From Bacteroidales bacterium (GTDB taxonomy: Bacteria > Bacteroidota > Bacteroidia > Bacteroidales > WCHB1-69), in NCBI GenBank assembly GCA_017994425.1, contig JAGOKS010000013.1, forward strand, positions 1 to 37,209: a DNA stretch of 37,209 nt, written 5' to 3'. Position numbers and translations under genes: made by a program. Position 1 is the stretch's first letter, and every line of letters starts with the position of its first letter. Shown here one piece after another: positions 17,651 through 26,571 of the stretch. The notes under the pieces are model-generated. The model did no database searches. It was not told the origin of the DNA and was given only the letters and a program-made list of their open reading frames with translations.

Positions 17651-19558
17651 TTAATCGTGAAATCTCCAAGAAGCTCCTACTCTAAAATGTAATCCTTTCG
17701 CCGGATAGTGAGGAACTAAATAATAGGTTTTAGGGAAAACATCGGCAAGAAAATTACCCAAAACAAAATGAAAATAGAATCGGCTTATTTTCACATTTGC
17801 AAAAAAATCCAAATAAAAATAATTACCTATTTTCTTTTTATCTTGGAAGTAAAATTGTTGCATTACAGGATTATATCCATACGCATAATAAGGAGCATTG
17901 TATGACATTTCAAATCCCAATTGTAAAAACAAAGCTTTTTTAAACATAGAAAATCCATAAAAAATGCTTTCTCTTGTTGCTAACCAGGGCATTTGAAGTG
18001 AGGAATTATCACAATATTGCAGATATACATTTGCATCAAAACCAAACCCTTTATACCTAAACGGGACCCATGTCGCAAATTGTAAAACATTTGCCGATTT
18101 ATTTAACTGAAATACAGACATATTTTCTTGCAGCATCGTTGTATTTCGAAGCGAATAATAATTAATATTCACAAAATAATTTTCATACTGCCATTCTAAA
18201 CCCAATTGAATATGTTGTTGCTTTCTTAAATTAGGGTTATTCCATTGATAGGTATTTGCAAAATAATATGTATAAAAATAATCAGGCTGATAACGATAAA
18301 ATGCTGATTTTATAGAAACTAAATGTTTGTTATTAAATTTCCACGATAATGATGCCGTAGAAGAAATATCATTTGAATTATAACCATTTAAAGTATATAA
18401 AAAATCGATTTTTAAGTCCAAATACTTAAAAAGCCTTAAATGAGCTTTCCCAATAGGAGTTAATTGATAATTATAAAAATTATCCGAACTATCCCCTACC
18501 TTAATATAGGCATGTGAAATACCGAATACCAAGTGTAAGAAATTATCCTTATGTATATTCATTGAATCTTCGTTCAAAAAATTAGACCACATCAAACTGT
18601 TCCTAAACTGAAAAGACTTAACTGAATCAAAGGTTCGGAGTGAATCATAATTAAACAAAGAATAATAATCAACATTCAACGCATTGTCTTTATATAATGA
18701 TTTTAACCGACTATACTCAATATCATGAATAATATATCCTAAGCGAAATTGTTTATTATTACTGTCTGGTTTGAACTTTGATAAACGAAAATAATGTCGA
18801 AAAAATAAGTCATGGTCTTGATAATCGCTACTAGCATCTGTGAGTTTTACGGGAATGCTTCGTACAGCCATACCGTTTTCAAACATAGAATCCTGAGCTA
18901 TCCCTCCGTTTTCATTTATACGAAATAGATTATATAAATAAGCGAAATCAAATCCATATCGTTTATTGGTTGTATGATACGATAAACGAGTTCCTATATT
19001 CACATCACGTATAACTTGTCTCACATACATGCCTTCAGCAATCATTGTACTAAAATCAATTTCAAATTCAAAATTTTTAATTGATTGTACATGTATTACA
19101 TTAAACAAATTTTCTTTTCCTGTACCCCATTCATAATCTACTCGGGTATACGATTCGGGTGTATAATGCCAATTCCAATTATTGAAATTGCGATGATACA
19201 GTGAAAAAGGCATAGTTTTATAAACAAATCCATGTTTTCGTTGGAATGAAAAATTCATGGGATAATTGGCTTGTCCGATTAATCCCAAGTGAGCGAACAA
19301 ATTGCGAGAAGCTGAAAGTATTTCTGTTCGTTGAATATCATTAATAGAAGTATCAACCAAAGAATAAGTGACGACTTCTGGAAACCAAACATTATGTATA
19401 TAATTATAAACAGGAATATAATTCTTAGCCGATTCATTACCCATGGGCATACTTGCCGTATCATTCAAAGAATTATTTTGCGCATAAATTGAGACGCTAA
19501 TAAAACACAATATGTTAACAATTAATATTTTATTTACAAAACAACGTCTTAGATTCAT
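17651..19558 (-). CDS. Putative outer-membrane porin (Bacteroidota type)
   Basis: A 635-residue outer-membrane beta-barrel protein. It opens with a signal peptide (hydrophobic stretch about 9-25 ending ...VSIYAQ). The segment LFAHLGLIGQANYPMNF and the long run of alternating aromatic and polar residues (for example YHRNFNNWNWHYTPESYTRV, HFVLGNFLADVFPKTYYLVP) are typical of the Bacteroidota putative porin family. The protein ends in FRVGASWRFHD, a typical closing strand. Its start is 9 bp downstream of the glycosyltransferase stop, so the two are probably co-transcribed. The substrate is unknown. Confidence 0.8.
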   Translation of the reverse strand: MNLRRCFVNKILIVNILCFISVSIYAQNNSLNDTASMPMGNESAKNYIPVYNYIHNVWFPEVVTYSLVDTSINDIQRTEILSASRNLFAHLGLIGQANYPMNFSFQRKHGFVYKTMPFSLYHRNFNNWNWHYTPESYTRVDYEWGTGKENLFNVIHVQSIKNFEFEIDFSTMIAEGMYVRQVIRDVNIGTRLSYHTTNKRYGFDFAYLYNLFRINENGGIAQDSMFENGMAVRSIPVKLTDASSDYQDHDLFFRHYFRLSKFKPDSNNKQFRLGYIIHDIEYSRLKSLYKDNALNVDYYSLFNYDSLRTFDSVKSFQFRNSLMWSNFLNEDSMNIHKDNFLHLVFGISHAYIKVGDSSDNFYNYQLTPIGKAHLRLFKYLDLKIDFLYTLNGYNSNDISSTASLSWKFNNKHLVSIKSAFYRYQPDYFYTYYFANTYQWNNPNLRKQQHIQLGLEWQYENYFVNINYYSLRNTTMLQENMSVFQLNKSANVLQFATWVPFRYKGFGFDANVYLQYCDNSSLQMPWLATRESIFYGFSMFKKALFLQLGFEMSYNAPYYAYGYNPVMQQFYFQDKKKIGNYFYLDFFANVKISRFYFHFVLGNFLADVFPKTYYLVPHYPAKGLHFRVGASWRFHD

Positions 19559-19567
19559 GTCGCAAAA

Positions 19568-20803
19568 TTACTCTTTTTTTTGTGTGAAAATTCGACTATC
19601 ATGTTGTTTCCTCATTTTATCTTCTTCTAAAAATAGAAAATCTCTTAGGAGAATCAAACTTTTAAGAGAAGAATTTTGGAAGGAAAAAGCATTAACATCA
19701 TCTATAATAGACTGTATTTTATTTGGATAGAATTGATTCATAAATGCCATCAGACAAGCTTCGTCTCTGATTGAGAGTTTCTTTTGAGCATATCTAACAT
19801 ATTGAAACAAACGCAACCCATCTATTTTATGATGGAAAGCTTTCGTAAACATAGGAAGTGTTTTGAAATTATTCCGTAATTTACCCCAATTAAGGTCTAC
19901 TTTACAATTATTCTTCTGAAATTCAAGAAACTCATTTTCTAAATCTTTAGTAAAAAGTTCGTCAATCAACAGGTAAGTTTTTTGAATATTATCAAAAGAG
20001 CTAAAATAAAAAAACGGATAGCGTATATATGTATTTTTTTGAAAATCAGCCAAGGCTGTTCCTGTCCCAAACACTACTCTTTCGGAAAAACGCGAAGAAG
20101 GGAATACATTGATATCGGTATGCAATTTAATTTTCCCATATTTAGCCATTTTTTGCAGAAAATAAAAATCTTCTCCTGCCATTTGTGTATCGAAGCCTCT
20201 CACCGCTTTATAATCTTGTATCTTACATGCAATAGCAGAACCAAAAGCTGTAAACGCATAAGGGCTATTGATTCGCAACATATTAAGCATATAATTTCTC
20301 AAATACAACTCATATCGCAACAAAGCTCTATCCTGAACTTCATTTCCACTTAGGCTGTGATAATAAGGAAGATTTAAAGCTACTGCTTCAGGAAAAGATT
20401 GAAAAGCAAGTACAATTTCTTGTACAAAATTATTTTCAAATAAAGTATCTGCATCCATACTGATAAAAATATCAGTATCGGAAGCATACGTAAGAATTTC
20501 ATCTGCAATTGTTTTACGGGCTATACCGACTCCACACTTTTTATCCAACCATCCATTCCCTTTTCTTGTTTTATCAATGAGATGAATATCCAAGTCTCGA
20601 TACCCTCGTTCTAATTGATGAAATAATGCTTGATTACGTAAACATATTGAATTTTTATCGGTAGTATTCCACCAAGAATCGGGTTGATTTACACAAATAT
20701 AAACAAATATTTTACCGGAATAACTTTGTTCAGCTATACAATCCAAGGTTTTAAACAAAAAATCATTTTCATCTAATACCGGAATTGCAAAATAAACATC
20801 CAT
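19568..20803 (-). CDS. Family 2 glycosyltransferase
   Basis: GT-A-fold glycosyltransferase, 411 residues from the chosen start. It opens with the beta-strand MDVYFAIPVLDENDFLFKTL, has the DxD-like nucleotide-sugar and metal site ISMDADT (DAD at 117-119), and later AGEDFYFLQKMAKYG, the usual acidic pair of GT2 enzymes. No membrane segment is obvious. An in-frame ATG exists at 20854, but those 17 extra codons overlap a terminator-like hairpin after sodB and precede the fold's first strand, so ATG 20801-20803 is preferred. It lies between sodB and a porin; a role in envelope polysaccharide is likely but the sugar and acceptor cannot be told. Confidence 0.82.
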   Translation of the reverse strand: MDVYFAIPVLDENDFLFKTLDCIAEQSYSGKIFVYICVNQPDSWWNTTDKNSICLRNQALFHQLERGYRDLDIHLIDKTRKGNGWLDKKCGVGIARKTIADEILTYASDTDIFISMDADTLFENNFVQEIVLAFQSFPEAVALNLPYYHSLSGNEVQDRALLRYELYLRNYMLNMLRINSPYAFTAFGSAIACKIQDYKAVRGFDTQMAGEDFYFLQKMAKYGKIKLHTDINVFPSSRFSERVVFGTGTALADFQKNTYIRYPFFYFSSFDNIQKTYLLIDELFTKDLENEFLEFQKNNCKVDLNWGKLRNNFKTLPMFTKAFHHKIDGLRLFQYVRYAQKKLSIRDEACLMAFMNQFYPNKIQSIIDDVNAFSFQNSSLKSLILLRDFLFLEEDKMRKQHDSRIFTQKKE

Positions 20804-20828
20804 TTGTATACACTTGGTTAATAAGAGA

Positions 20829-20858
20829 AAGGTTGCCGAAAATAGTTCCGACAACCTT
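20829..20858 (-). terminator. Hairpin between sodB and the glycosyltransferase
   Basis: A 12-bp stem with two wobble pairs (arms 20829-20840 and 20847-20858, core CAACCTT / AAGGTTG) and a 6-nt loop. It starts about 24 nt past the sodB stop on the minus strand and is followed by TTCTCTTATT. The T tract is imperfect, so termination may be partial. Confidence 0.6.
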
Positions 20859-20881
20859 CTACCTTTTATAATTGATTATAT

Positions 20882-21460
20882 TTAGTTAAAGCGTTTATTA
20901 ATCTCATCCCAATTCAGTATGCTCCATAATGCATTTAAATAATCCGGTCGACGATTTTGGTAATCTAAATAATAAGCATGTTCCCAAACATCAAAAGTAA
21001 GTATTGGTTTTAATCCTTTTGTCAAAGGAGTTCCCGCATTACTTTCTTTAATAATTTCTAACTTACCATCTTTGTGCTTAACCAACCAAGCCCAACCCGA
21101 ACCAAAAAGTCCTGCTGCTGCAGCATTAAACTCTTTTTTAAAGTTATCCATCATATCCCACTGCTTTTCAATCGCTTCTAACAGTGATTGCGATGGACTA
21201 CCTTTGCCTTTAGGCACAAATTGGTTAAAGTAAAATGTGTGATTCCAAACTTGAGCAGCATTATTAAAAATTCCGCCTTCGGAAGTTTTAATTATATGTT
21301 CTAACGTTTCTTGTTCAAATGCTGTATTTTTAATTAAATTATTCAAATTATTTACATACGCTTGATGATGCTTTCCATAATGGAATTCTATCGTCTTTTG
21401 AGAAATAATCGGTTCCAAAGCATTTAATTCGTACGGTAGTTTCGGTAATTCATGTATCAT
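20882..21460 (-). CDS. sodB: Iron (Fe/Mn-type) superoxide dismutase
   Basis: Dismutates superoxide in the cytoplasm; 192 residues from the chosen start, normal for the family. Metal ligands are visible: His in FHYGKHHQAYVNNL, His in WNHTFYF, and Asp and His in FDVWEHAYYLDYQNRRPDYL. The Gln in NNAAQVWNHTFYF is the second-shell residue typical of iron or cambialistic enzymes. The frame stays open to an ATG at 21544, but that codon lies inside the promoter's -7 box, and the family's usual N-terminus is MxHELPKLPY, so translation should start at ATG 21458-21460. It is followed by a hairpin, then a glycosyltransferase and a porin on the same strand. Confidence 0.95.
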   Translation of the reverse strand: MIHELPKLPYELNALEPIISQKTIEFHYGKHHQAYVNNLNNLIKNTAFEQETLEHIIKTSEGGIFNNAAQVWNHTFYFNQFVPKGKGSPSQSLLEAIEKQWDMMDNFKKEFNAAAAGLFGSGWAWLVKHKDGKLEIIKESNAGTPLTKGLKPILTFDVWEHAYYLDYQNRRPDYLNALWSILNWDEINKRFN

Positions 21461-21541
21461 AATCCTTTTATTTATTATTAAAGGTGCCGTTATCATAATT
21501 GCCCCGAAGTAGCACCTATATTTACTTGAAGCAATTTTTTG

Positions 21542-21572
21542 CAAATGTACAATTTTATTTTTTAATTAACAA
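21542..21572 (-). promoter_or_regulatory. Promoter of sodB (Bacteroidota type)
   Basis: On the minus strand: TTG at 21572-21570, a 20-nt spacer, TACATTTG at 21549-21542. This is a full match to the two-box consensus. It puts transcription start near 21535, giving a leader of about 75 nt and excluding the upstream ATG at 21544. Confidence 0.75.
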
Positions 21573-21674
21573 CACTTTAATATATGCTTATTATATTTTT
21601 TTCGATATTTTAAACGCACAATAAGACAATTAAATAATATCAAAATAAATACAAAAATGAAACATAAAAATGAG

Positions 21675-21682
21675 TACTTTTG
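21675..21682 (+). promoter_or_regulatory. -7 box upstream of the rluB-like gene
   Basis: TACTTTTG, about 95 nt before the GTG start at 21778. No TTG at the proper distance. The leader would contain a 40-codon open frame starting at ATG 21702. Confidence 0.45.
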
Positions 21683-21777
21683 TAATTCTTGATAATTTGA
21701 CATGGAATTGGGATATTACAAACTGTCTTACCCATCAATTTTTCAAGGTAAAATAAAATATAAAACACAGAATCAAA

Positions 21778-23064
21778 GTGGTATACATAAAGAAAAGAAA
21801 AGATTTAGAAGAAAAATCTTCTGAAAAATTACAAAGCAAAAAAACTCCCCGAAAACAGGGTAAAAATCCCTTAAAAATCGCATTGACATCCGAAAAAAAC
21901 GAAAAAAGAAAAGTTCGGAAAGATTTTTTTAGCAAAACCCAGTCCAATTCAAAAGCTCGTTTTAGTAAAGATAATACTCGTAAATCATCAGAAAGAGAAA
22001 AAATTGACAACGATAGAAAAGGCAAACGAGAAGATCGAAATGATAACAATAGATTTCGGAAAGATTATGATAAATATACACACAAAAGTGAAGGTATAAT
22101 AAAAAGACCTTTTCGTAATGCTGCTGATGAAACGGAGAAACGTCCATATAGAAGTAAAGAACGTCCTCCTTACGAAAAAGAAAATCGAGACAGAAATGAA
22201 AGAAACGACAGGAATCGTTCTCAAAAAACACGCAAAAGAAATGTTACGGCTGAATCCGATATTTTATCGGACATCATACACACCAGACGTTCGGAAGGAC
22301 GTGGAAGTGAACGTAAGCCGAAAATACTCTCTTTATCTTGGAGTGAAGAACGAGGACCTATCCGTTTAAACAAATATATCGCCAATGCCGGAATCTGCTC
22401 CCGTCGTGATGCAGATAAACTAATTGAAGCAGGCGCAGTTAAAGTGAATGGAATTGTCGTTACTGAATTGGGAACTAAAGTTATGCCTACTGATGAAGTG
22501 CGTTATGAAGACAAAATACTTCAAAGAGAAAAACCCGTTTATATTTTACTTAATAAACCCAAAGACTATATTACCACTACCGATGATGAAAAAGACAGAA
22601 ATCATGTAATGATGTTGATTGAAGACGCTTGTCAAGAACGCGTGTATCCTGTAGGACGTTTAGACCGAAACACAACCGGGCTGTTACTATTCACCAATGA
22701 TGGTGAAATGGCAAAAAAACTTACCCACCCACGTTATGGTGTGCGAAAAATTTATCATGTTGAATTAGACAGAAATCTTTCATTAGAAGATTTTGAAAAA
22801 ATAGTTGCAGGCATTGAATTGCGTGACGGTCTTTTGATTCCGGATGAAGTAGCCTATGTAGGTGAGAGCAAAAAAGAAATTGGCATGACCATTCATTCCG
22901 GAAAAAACAGAATTGTTCGTCGTATTTTTGAACATTTAGGATATTCTATCGAAAAACTTGACCGTGTTTCTTATGCAGGTTTAACGAAAAAAGACCTTCC
23001 ACGCGGGCATTGGCGTTTTCTAAAAAAGGAAGAAATCAACATATTAAAAATGAGCATATCATAA
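21778..23064 (+). CDS. rluB: RluB/RsuA-family pseudouridine synthase with long basic N-terminal tail
   Basis: Pseudouridine synthase acting on rRNA. The S4 domain is at about 195-240 (RLNKYIANAGICSRRDADKL). The catalytic domain has PVGRLDRNTTGLLLFTNDGE with Asp296 as nucleophile, and GKNRIVRRIFEHLGY near the end. The first 190 residues are an extremely charged, low-complexity tail rich in Lys, Arg, Glu and Asn, probably disordered and RNA-binding; such tails are common on this enzyme in Bacteroidota. The start is GTG at 21778: an in-frame stop lies at 21754-21756 and no ATG occurs in this frame before the enzyme core. dapF begins 4 bp after the stop, so the two form an operon. Confidence 0.9.
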   Translation: MVYIKKRKDLEEKSSEKLQSKKTPRKQGKNPLKIALTSEKNEKRKVRKDFFSKTQSNSKARFSKDNTRKSSEREKIDNDRKGKREDRNDNNRFRKDYDKYTHKSEGIIKRPFRNAADETEKRPYRSKERPPYEKENRDRNERNDRNRSQKTRKRNVTAESDILSDIIHTRRSEGRGSERKPKILSLSWSEERGPIRLNKYIANAGICSRRDADKLIEAGAVKVNGIVVTELGTKVMPTDEVRYEDKILQREKPVYILLNKPKDYITTTDDEKDRNHVMMLIEDACQERVYPVGRLDRNTTGLLLFTNDGEMAKKLTHPRYGVRKIYHVELDRNLSLEDFEKIVAGIELRDGLLIPDEVAYVGESKKEIGMTIHSGKNRIVRRIFEHLGYSIEKLDRVSYAGLTKKDLPRGHWRFLKKEEINILKMSIS

Positions 23065-23068
23065 AATC

Positions 23069-23851
23069 ATGAATCGCTTTTTCAAATACCACGGTGGTGG
23101 CAACGACTTTATTTTCATTTATGATCCGAACAAAAATTTCAATGACTCTCCTGATTTTATACATACCTTATGTATGCGACAAACGGGAATAGGTGCCGAT
23201 GGGTTGATATTAATACATAATGCTAAAAAAGAAGGCGTTGATTTTGAAATGCGATATTTTAATGCCGATGGTTACGAGGGAAGTATGTGTGGAAATGGGG
23301 GACGTTGTGCCGTTGCTTTTGCGAAAAAAATGGGTATTATTCAAAATAAAGCCTATTTTCATGGAATAGACGGTTTTCATCATGGACAAATCATCAAAGA
23401 AGAAGGAAATAAGCATGAAGTTTCAATCCAAATGATAAACGTAAATTCAATTATCCCTTTCGAATCCGGTTATTTTCTAAACACTGGTTCCCCTCACGTA
23501 GTTATATTTGTACAAAACATTGAAGACTATGATGTAATTAAGGAAGGTAAACGTATTAGGTATCATTCGGATTTTCCACAAGGCACCAATGTGAATTTTG
23601 TCGAAATAAAAGAAGATCATATCTTTGTAAGAACTTTTGAACGCGGTGTGGAAGACGAAACCCTGTCTTGCGGTACTGGCGTAACCGCCTCTTCCCTCGC
23701 CTACTCCTTAATTAATCCCATTAACAAAATCAATGTACAAACACGTGGCGGACATTTTAAAGTTAGTTTTTCAAAAGACAATAATAACTTTAAAAATATA
23801 GTATTAGAAGGTCCGACTTGCTTTGTTTTTGAAGGCAAAATAAACATATAA
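23069..23851 (+). CDS. dapF: Diaminopimelate epimerase
   Basis: Interconverts LL- and meso-diaminopimelate, the late step that feeds peptidoglycan cross-links and lysine. The two catalytic cysteines are present: Cys74 in ADGYEGSMCGNGGRCAVAFA and Cys201 in ETLSCGTGVTAS. The N-terminal YHGGGNDFIF and GIGADGLI segments are also typical. The 260 residues are normal length. Only 4 bp separate it from the rluB-like gene, so the pair is an operon; coupling of rRNA modification and cell-wall synthesis here looks like gene order rather than pathway. topA follows after 233 bp with its own promoter. Confidence 0.96.
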   Translation: MNRFFKYHGGGNDFIFIYDPNKNFNDSPDFIHTLCMRQTGIGADGLILIHNAKKEGVDFEMRYFNADGYEGSMCGNGGRCAVAFAKKMGIIQNKAYFHGIDGFHHGQIIKEEGNKHEVSIQMINVNSIIPFESGYFLNTGSPHVVIFVQNIEDYDVIKEGKRIRYHSDFPQGTNVNFVEIKEDHIFVRTFERGVEDETLSCGTGVTASSLAYSLINPINKINVQTRGGHFKVSFSKDNNNFKNIVLEGPTCFVFEGKINI

Positions 23852-24047
23852 AATTGAAAATCTAATATTGATTTTATATGAATTTCAAAAATATCAATCT
23901 CAGATACTTGTAATTTTTAGAATATATTTTCACTTTTTTACAATTTTCAAACAACAAATAGATATAAATATGCGTATTGATAAAATAAATTTAATATGTA
24001 AATACACAAAAAAACAAAAACAAATCTTCGTGTTTAAATTTATATTG

Positions 24048-24055
24048 TACTTTTG
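24048..24055 (+). promoter_or_regulatory. -7 box of topA
   Basis: TACTTTTG, 29 nt before the ATG at 24085. The -33 region shows no clean TTG. The rest of 23852-24084 is AT-rich without other recognisable signals. Confidence 0.5.
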
Positions 24056-24084
24056 CATTTATTTTAAAATTCAAAGTTTAACAA

Positions 24085-26559
24085 ATGAGTAAAAATCTAG
24101 TCATAGTCGAATCACCCGCAAAAGCAAGAACTATTGAAAGTTTTTTAGGAAAAGATTTCATTGTCAAATCATCTATGGGACACATCAGGGATTTGCCTGA
24201 GAAACAATTAGGTATTGACATAAAAAAAGGATTTGAACCAAATTATGAAGTTCTTCCAAATAAAAGTAAAATCATTAACGAACTAAAACAAGCCATAAAA
24301 CAAGCTGAAACTATTTGGCTGGCAACTGATGAGGACAGAGAAGGAGAAGCAATTTCTTGGCATTTAATAGAAGCTTTAAACATACCATCAGATAAAACAA
24401 AACGTATTGTATTTCATGAAATTACAGAAAATGCCATTTTAAATGCCATCAATAATCCTCGTACCTTAAACCTTGATTTAGTAAATGCTCAACAAGCTCG
24501 AAGAGTATTGGATCGTTTAGTAGGTTTTGAGCTTTCTCCTGTTTTATGGAAAAAAGTAAAACCATCCCTTTCTGCCGGACGTGTTCAATCGGTAACAGTA
24601 CGATTAATAGCTGAAAAAGAAAAAGAAATTAATACATTCAATTCCACTCCACTTTATCGTGTAATAGGTCAATTTTCAGGAAATAATGATAGTAACATAC
24701 AAGCAACATTAAACACTAACTTTAAAAAACAAAACGAAGCTGAAAATTTTCTTAATCAATGTATTGATGCAATTTTTACTGTTGATGCAATTGAAAAACA
24801 TCCTTTTAAAAAGTCACCTGCTCCTCCATTTACAACTTCTACATTACAACAAGAAGCTGCACGCAAATTAAACTTTTCTGTTGCTAAAACCATGTTAGTG
24901 GCTCAACAACTCTATGAAGCAGGACATATTACATATATGCGTACAGATTCTTACCATTTATCTGATTTAGCATTGGGAATTGCTAACAAAGTAATAACAG
25001 AAAATTTCGGAAAAGAATACGCGAAAACACGTAATTATCAAACAAAATCAAAAGGAGCTCAAGAAGCCCATGAAGCGATTCGCCCTACTTATTTAAACAA
25101 AGCTTCCATTAAAATAGGTGATACTTCACAAGAACGTCTATACGAATTGATTTGGAAACGTACAATTGCCTCTCAAATGAGTGATGCTACTTTAGAAAGA
25201 ACCCATATTACAATCAACAACTCCAAAGCAAAAGAAAAATTTATTGCAGTTGGAGAAGTATTGCTTTTCGAAGGTTTTTTAAAAGTATATATGGAATCTA
25301 AAGATGATGTAGAAGAAGAACATAACATAGGTGTTTTACCCGCCTTGAGTCAAGGAACTATTCTACAAATCAAACAAATACAGGCTATTGAAAAATACAC
25401 TCAACAGCCTTATCGCTATACGGAAGCAAGTCTGGTACGTAAATTGGAAGAATTGGGAATTGGTCGTCCATCTACTTACGCCCCTATTATTTCAACCATT
25501 CAAAAAAGGCAATATGTAATAAAAGGAAACAAAGAAGGATTTGAACGGGAATATAAAATTCTAACTCTTACTAATAAAAATATAACCACCTCCATAAAAA
25601 AAGAAAAAGTAGGATTTGAAAAGAATAAACTTTACCCCACTGACATCGGTAATATAGTAACCAATTTTCTCATGCTTCATTTTCAAAATATTATAAACTA
25701 TAATTTTACTGCCGGTGTTGAAAAAGAATTTGACGATATTGCTCAAGGTAAAATTGAATGGAAAAAAATGATACACGATTTTTATCAGATTTTTCATCAA
25801 CAAGTACAAACTACTATGGAAAAATCGGAAAAAGCAAGTGGTGAAAGATTACTTGGGATAGACCCGATTTCAGAAAAAAATGTCTTTGCAAAATTAGCCC
25901 GTTTTGGAGCAGTAATTCAAATCGGAAATGCAAATTCCACTGATGAATTAAAATTTGCTAAATTACTTCCAAATCAAAGCATTGAAACAATTACATTGGA
26001 CGAAGCTTTGAATTTATTTAAACTACCCAGAACTGTAGGGTCATATAAAGATATCGATATTACGGTAAATATAGGGCGTTTCGGTCCTTATATACATTAT
26101 GAAGATAAATACTACTCTCTTCCTAAAAATGAAAATCTTATGGACATTACTCTTCCTCGATGCTTAGAAATTATTGCTGCTAAAAAAGAAACGGATAAGG
26201 CTAAAGCACCTCGACTTTTAGGAAAACATAATGAAATGGAAGTTTCTGTAGCTGTCGGAAAATATGGACCTTATATTTTGTTTAATAAACAATTTTATAA
26301 ATTACCGGCGGGAACGGAAATTCAAAAAATAACATTAAAAGAAGCTATTAATATAATTACGGAAGCAGATGAAAAGAATACTGTTAAACGTTTTACTGAA
26401 GATAAAGACTTAAAAATCATAAAAGTAAAAAAAGTTTTTTATATAGCTAAAGGTGGAAATCGATATATCATTCCTAAAGGTAAATCGGTAGAGAATTTAA
26501 CTTATAATGACAGTATACAAATCATTAAAAATAATATAGCGAAATCAAAAAACAAATAA
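24085..26559 (+). CDS. topA: DNA topoisomerase I (type IA)
   Basis: Relaxes negative supercoils by single-strand passage. The TOPRIM domain covers about 1-115, with Glu9 in VIVESPAKA and DEDREGE at 82-88. The active-site tyrosine is Tyr284 in GHITYMRTDSYHLSD, next to Arg286. The SAGRVQSVTVRLI segment near 163-175 is also typical. Instead of zinc fingers the C-terminus (about 600-820) carries four topoisomerase C-terminal repeats of the type IGRFGPYIHY, VGKYGPYILF and AKGGNRYIIPKG; no CxxC motifs occur. The 824 residues fit the Bacteroidota form. It leads a three-gene run with the next genes only 12 and 4 bp apart. Confidence 0.97.
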   Translation: MSKNLVIVESPAKARTIESFLGKDFIVKSSMGHIRDLPEKQLGIDIKKGFEPNYEVLPNKSKIINELKQAIKQAETIWLATDEDREGEAISWHLIEALNIPSDKTKRIVFHEITENAILNAINNPRTLNLDLVNAQQARRVLDRLVGFELSPVLWKKVKPSLSAGRVQSVTVRLIAEKEKEINTFNSTPLYRVIGQFSGNNDSNIQATLNTNFKKQNEAENFLNQCIDAIFTVDAIEKHPFKKSPAPPFTTSTLQQEAARKLNFSVAKTMLVAQQLYEAGHITYMRTDSYHLSDLALGIANKVITENFGKEYAKTRNYQTKSKGAQEAHEAIRPTYLNKASIKIGDTSQERLYELIWKRTIASQMSDATLERTHITINNSKAKEKFIAVGEVLLFEGFLKVYMESKDDVEEEHNIGVLPALSQGTILQIKQIQAIEKYTQQPYRYTEASLVRKLEELGIGRPSTYAPIISTIQKRQYVIKGNKEGFEREYKILTLTNKNITTSIKKEKVGFEKNKLYPTDIGNIVTNFLMLHFQNIINYNFTAGVEKEFDDIAQGKIEWKKMIHDFYQIFHQQVQTTMEKSEKASGERLLGIDPISEKNVFAKLARFGAVIQIGNANSTDELKFAKLLPNQSIETITLDEALNLFKLPRTVGSYKDIDITVNIGRFGPYIHYEDKYYSLPKNENLMDITLPRCLEIIAAKKETDKAKAPRLLGKHNEMEVSVAVGKYGPYILFNKQFYKLPAGTEIQKITLKEAINIITEADEKNTVKRFTEDKDLKIIKVKKVFYIAKGGNRYIIPKGKSVENLTYNDSIQIIKNNIAKSKNK

Positions 26560-26571
26560 TTACTTTCTCTT

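Noticed and set aside
21670..21756. 28-codon frame starting at ATG 21670
   Set aside because: The ATG lies upstream of and overlapping the -7 box, so it would not be transcribed from that promoter.
23868..24092. 74-codon frame between dapF and topA
   Set aside because: AT-rich low-complexity residues (F, I, Y, K), overlaps the topA -7 box and start codon; looks like promoter DNA.
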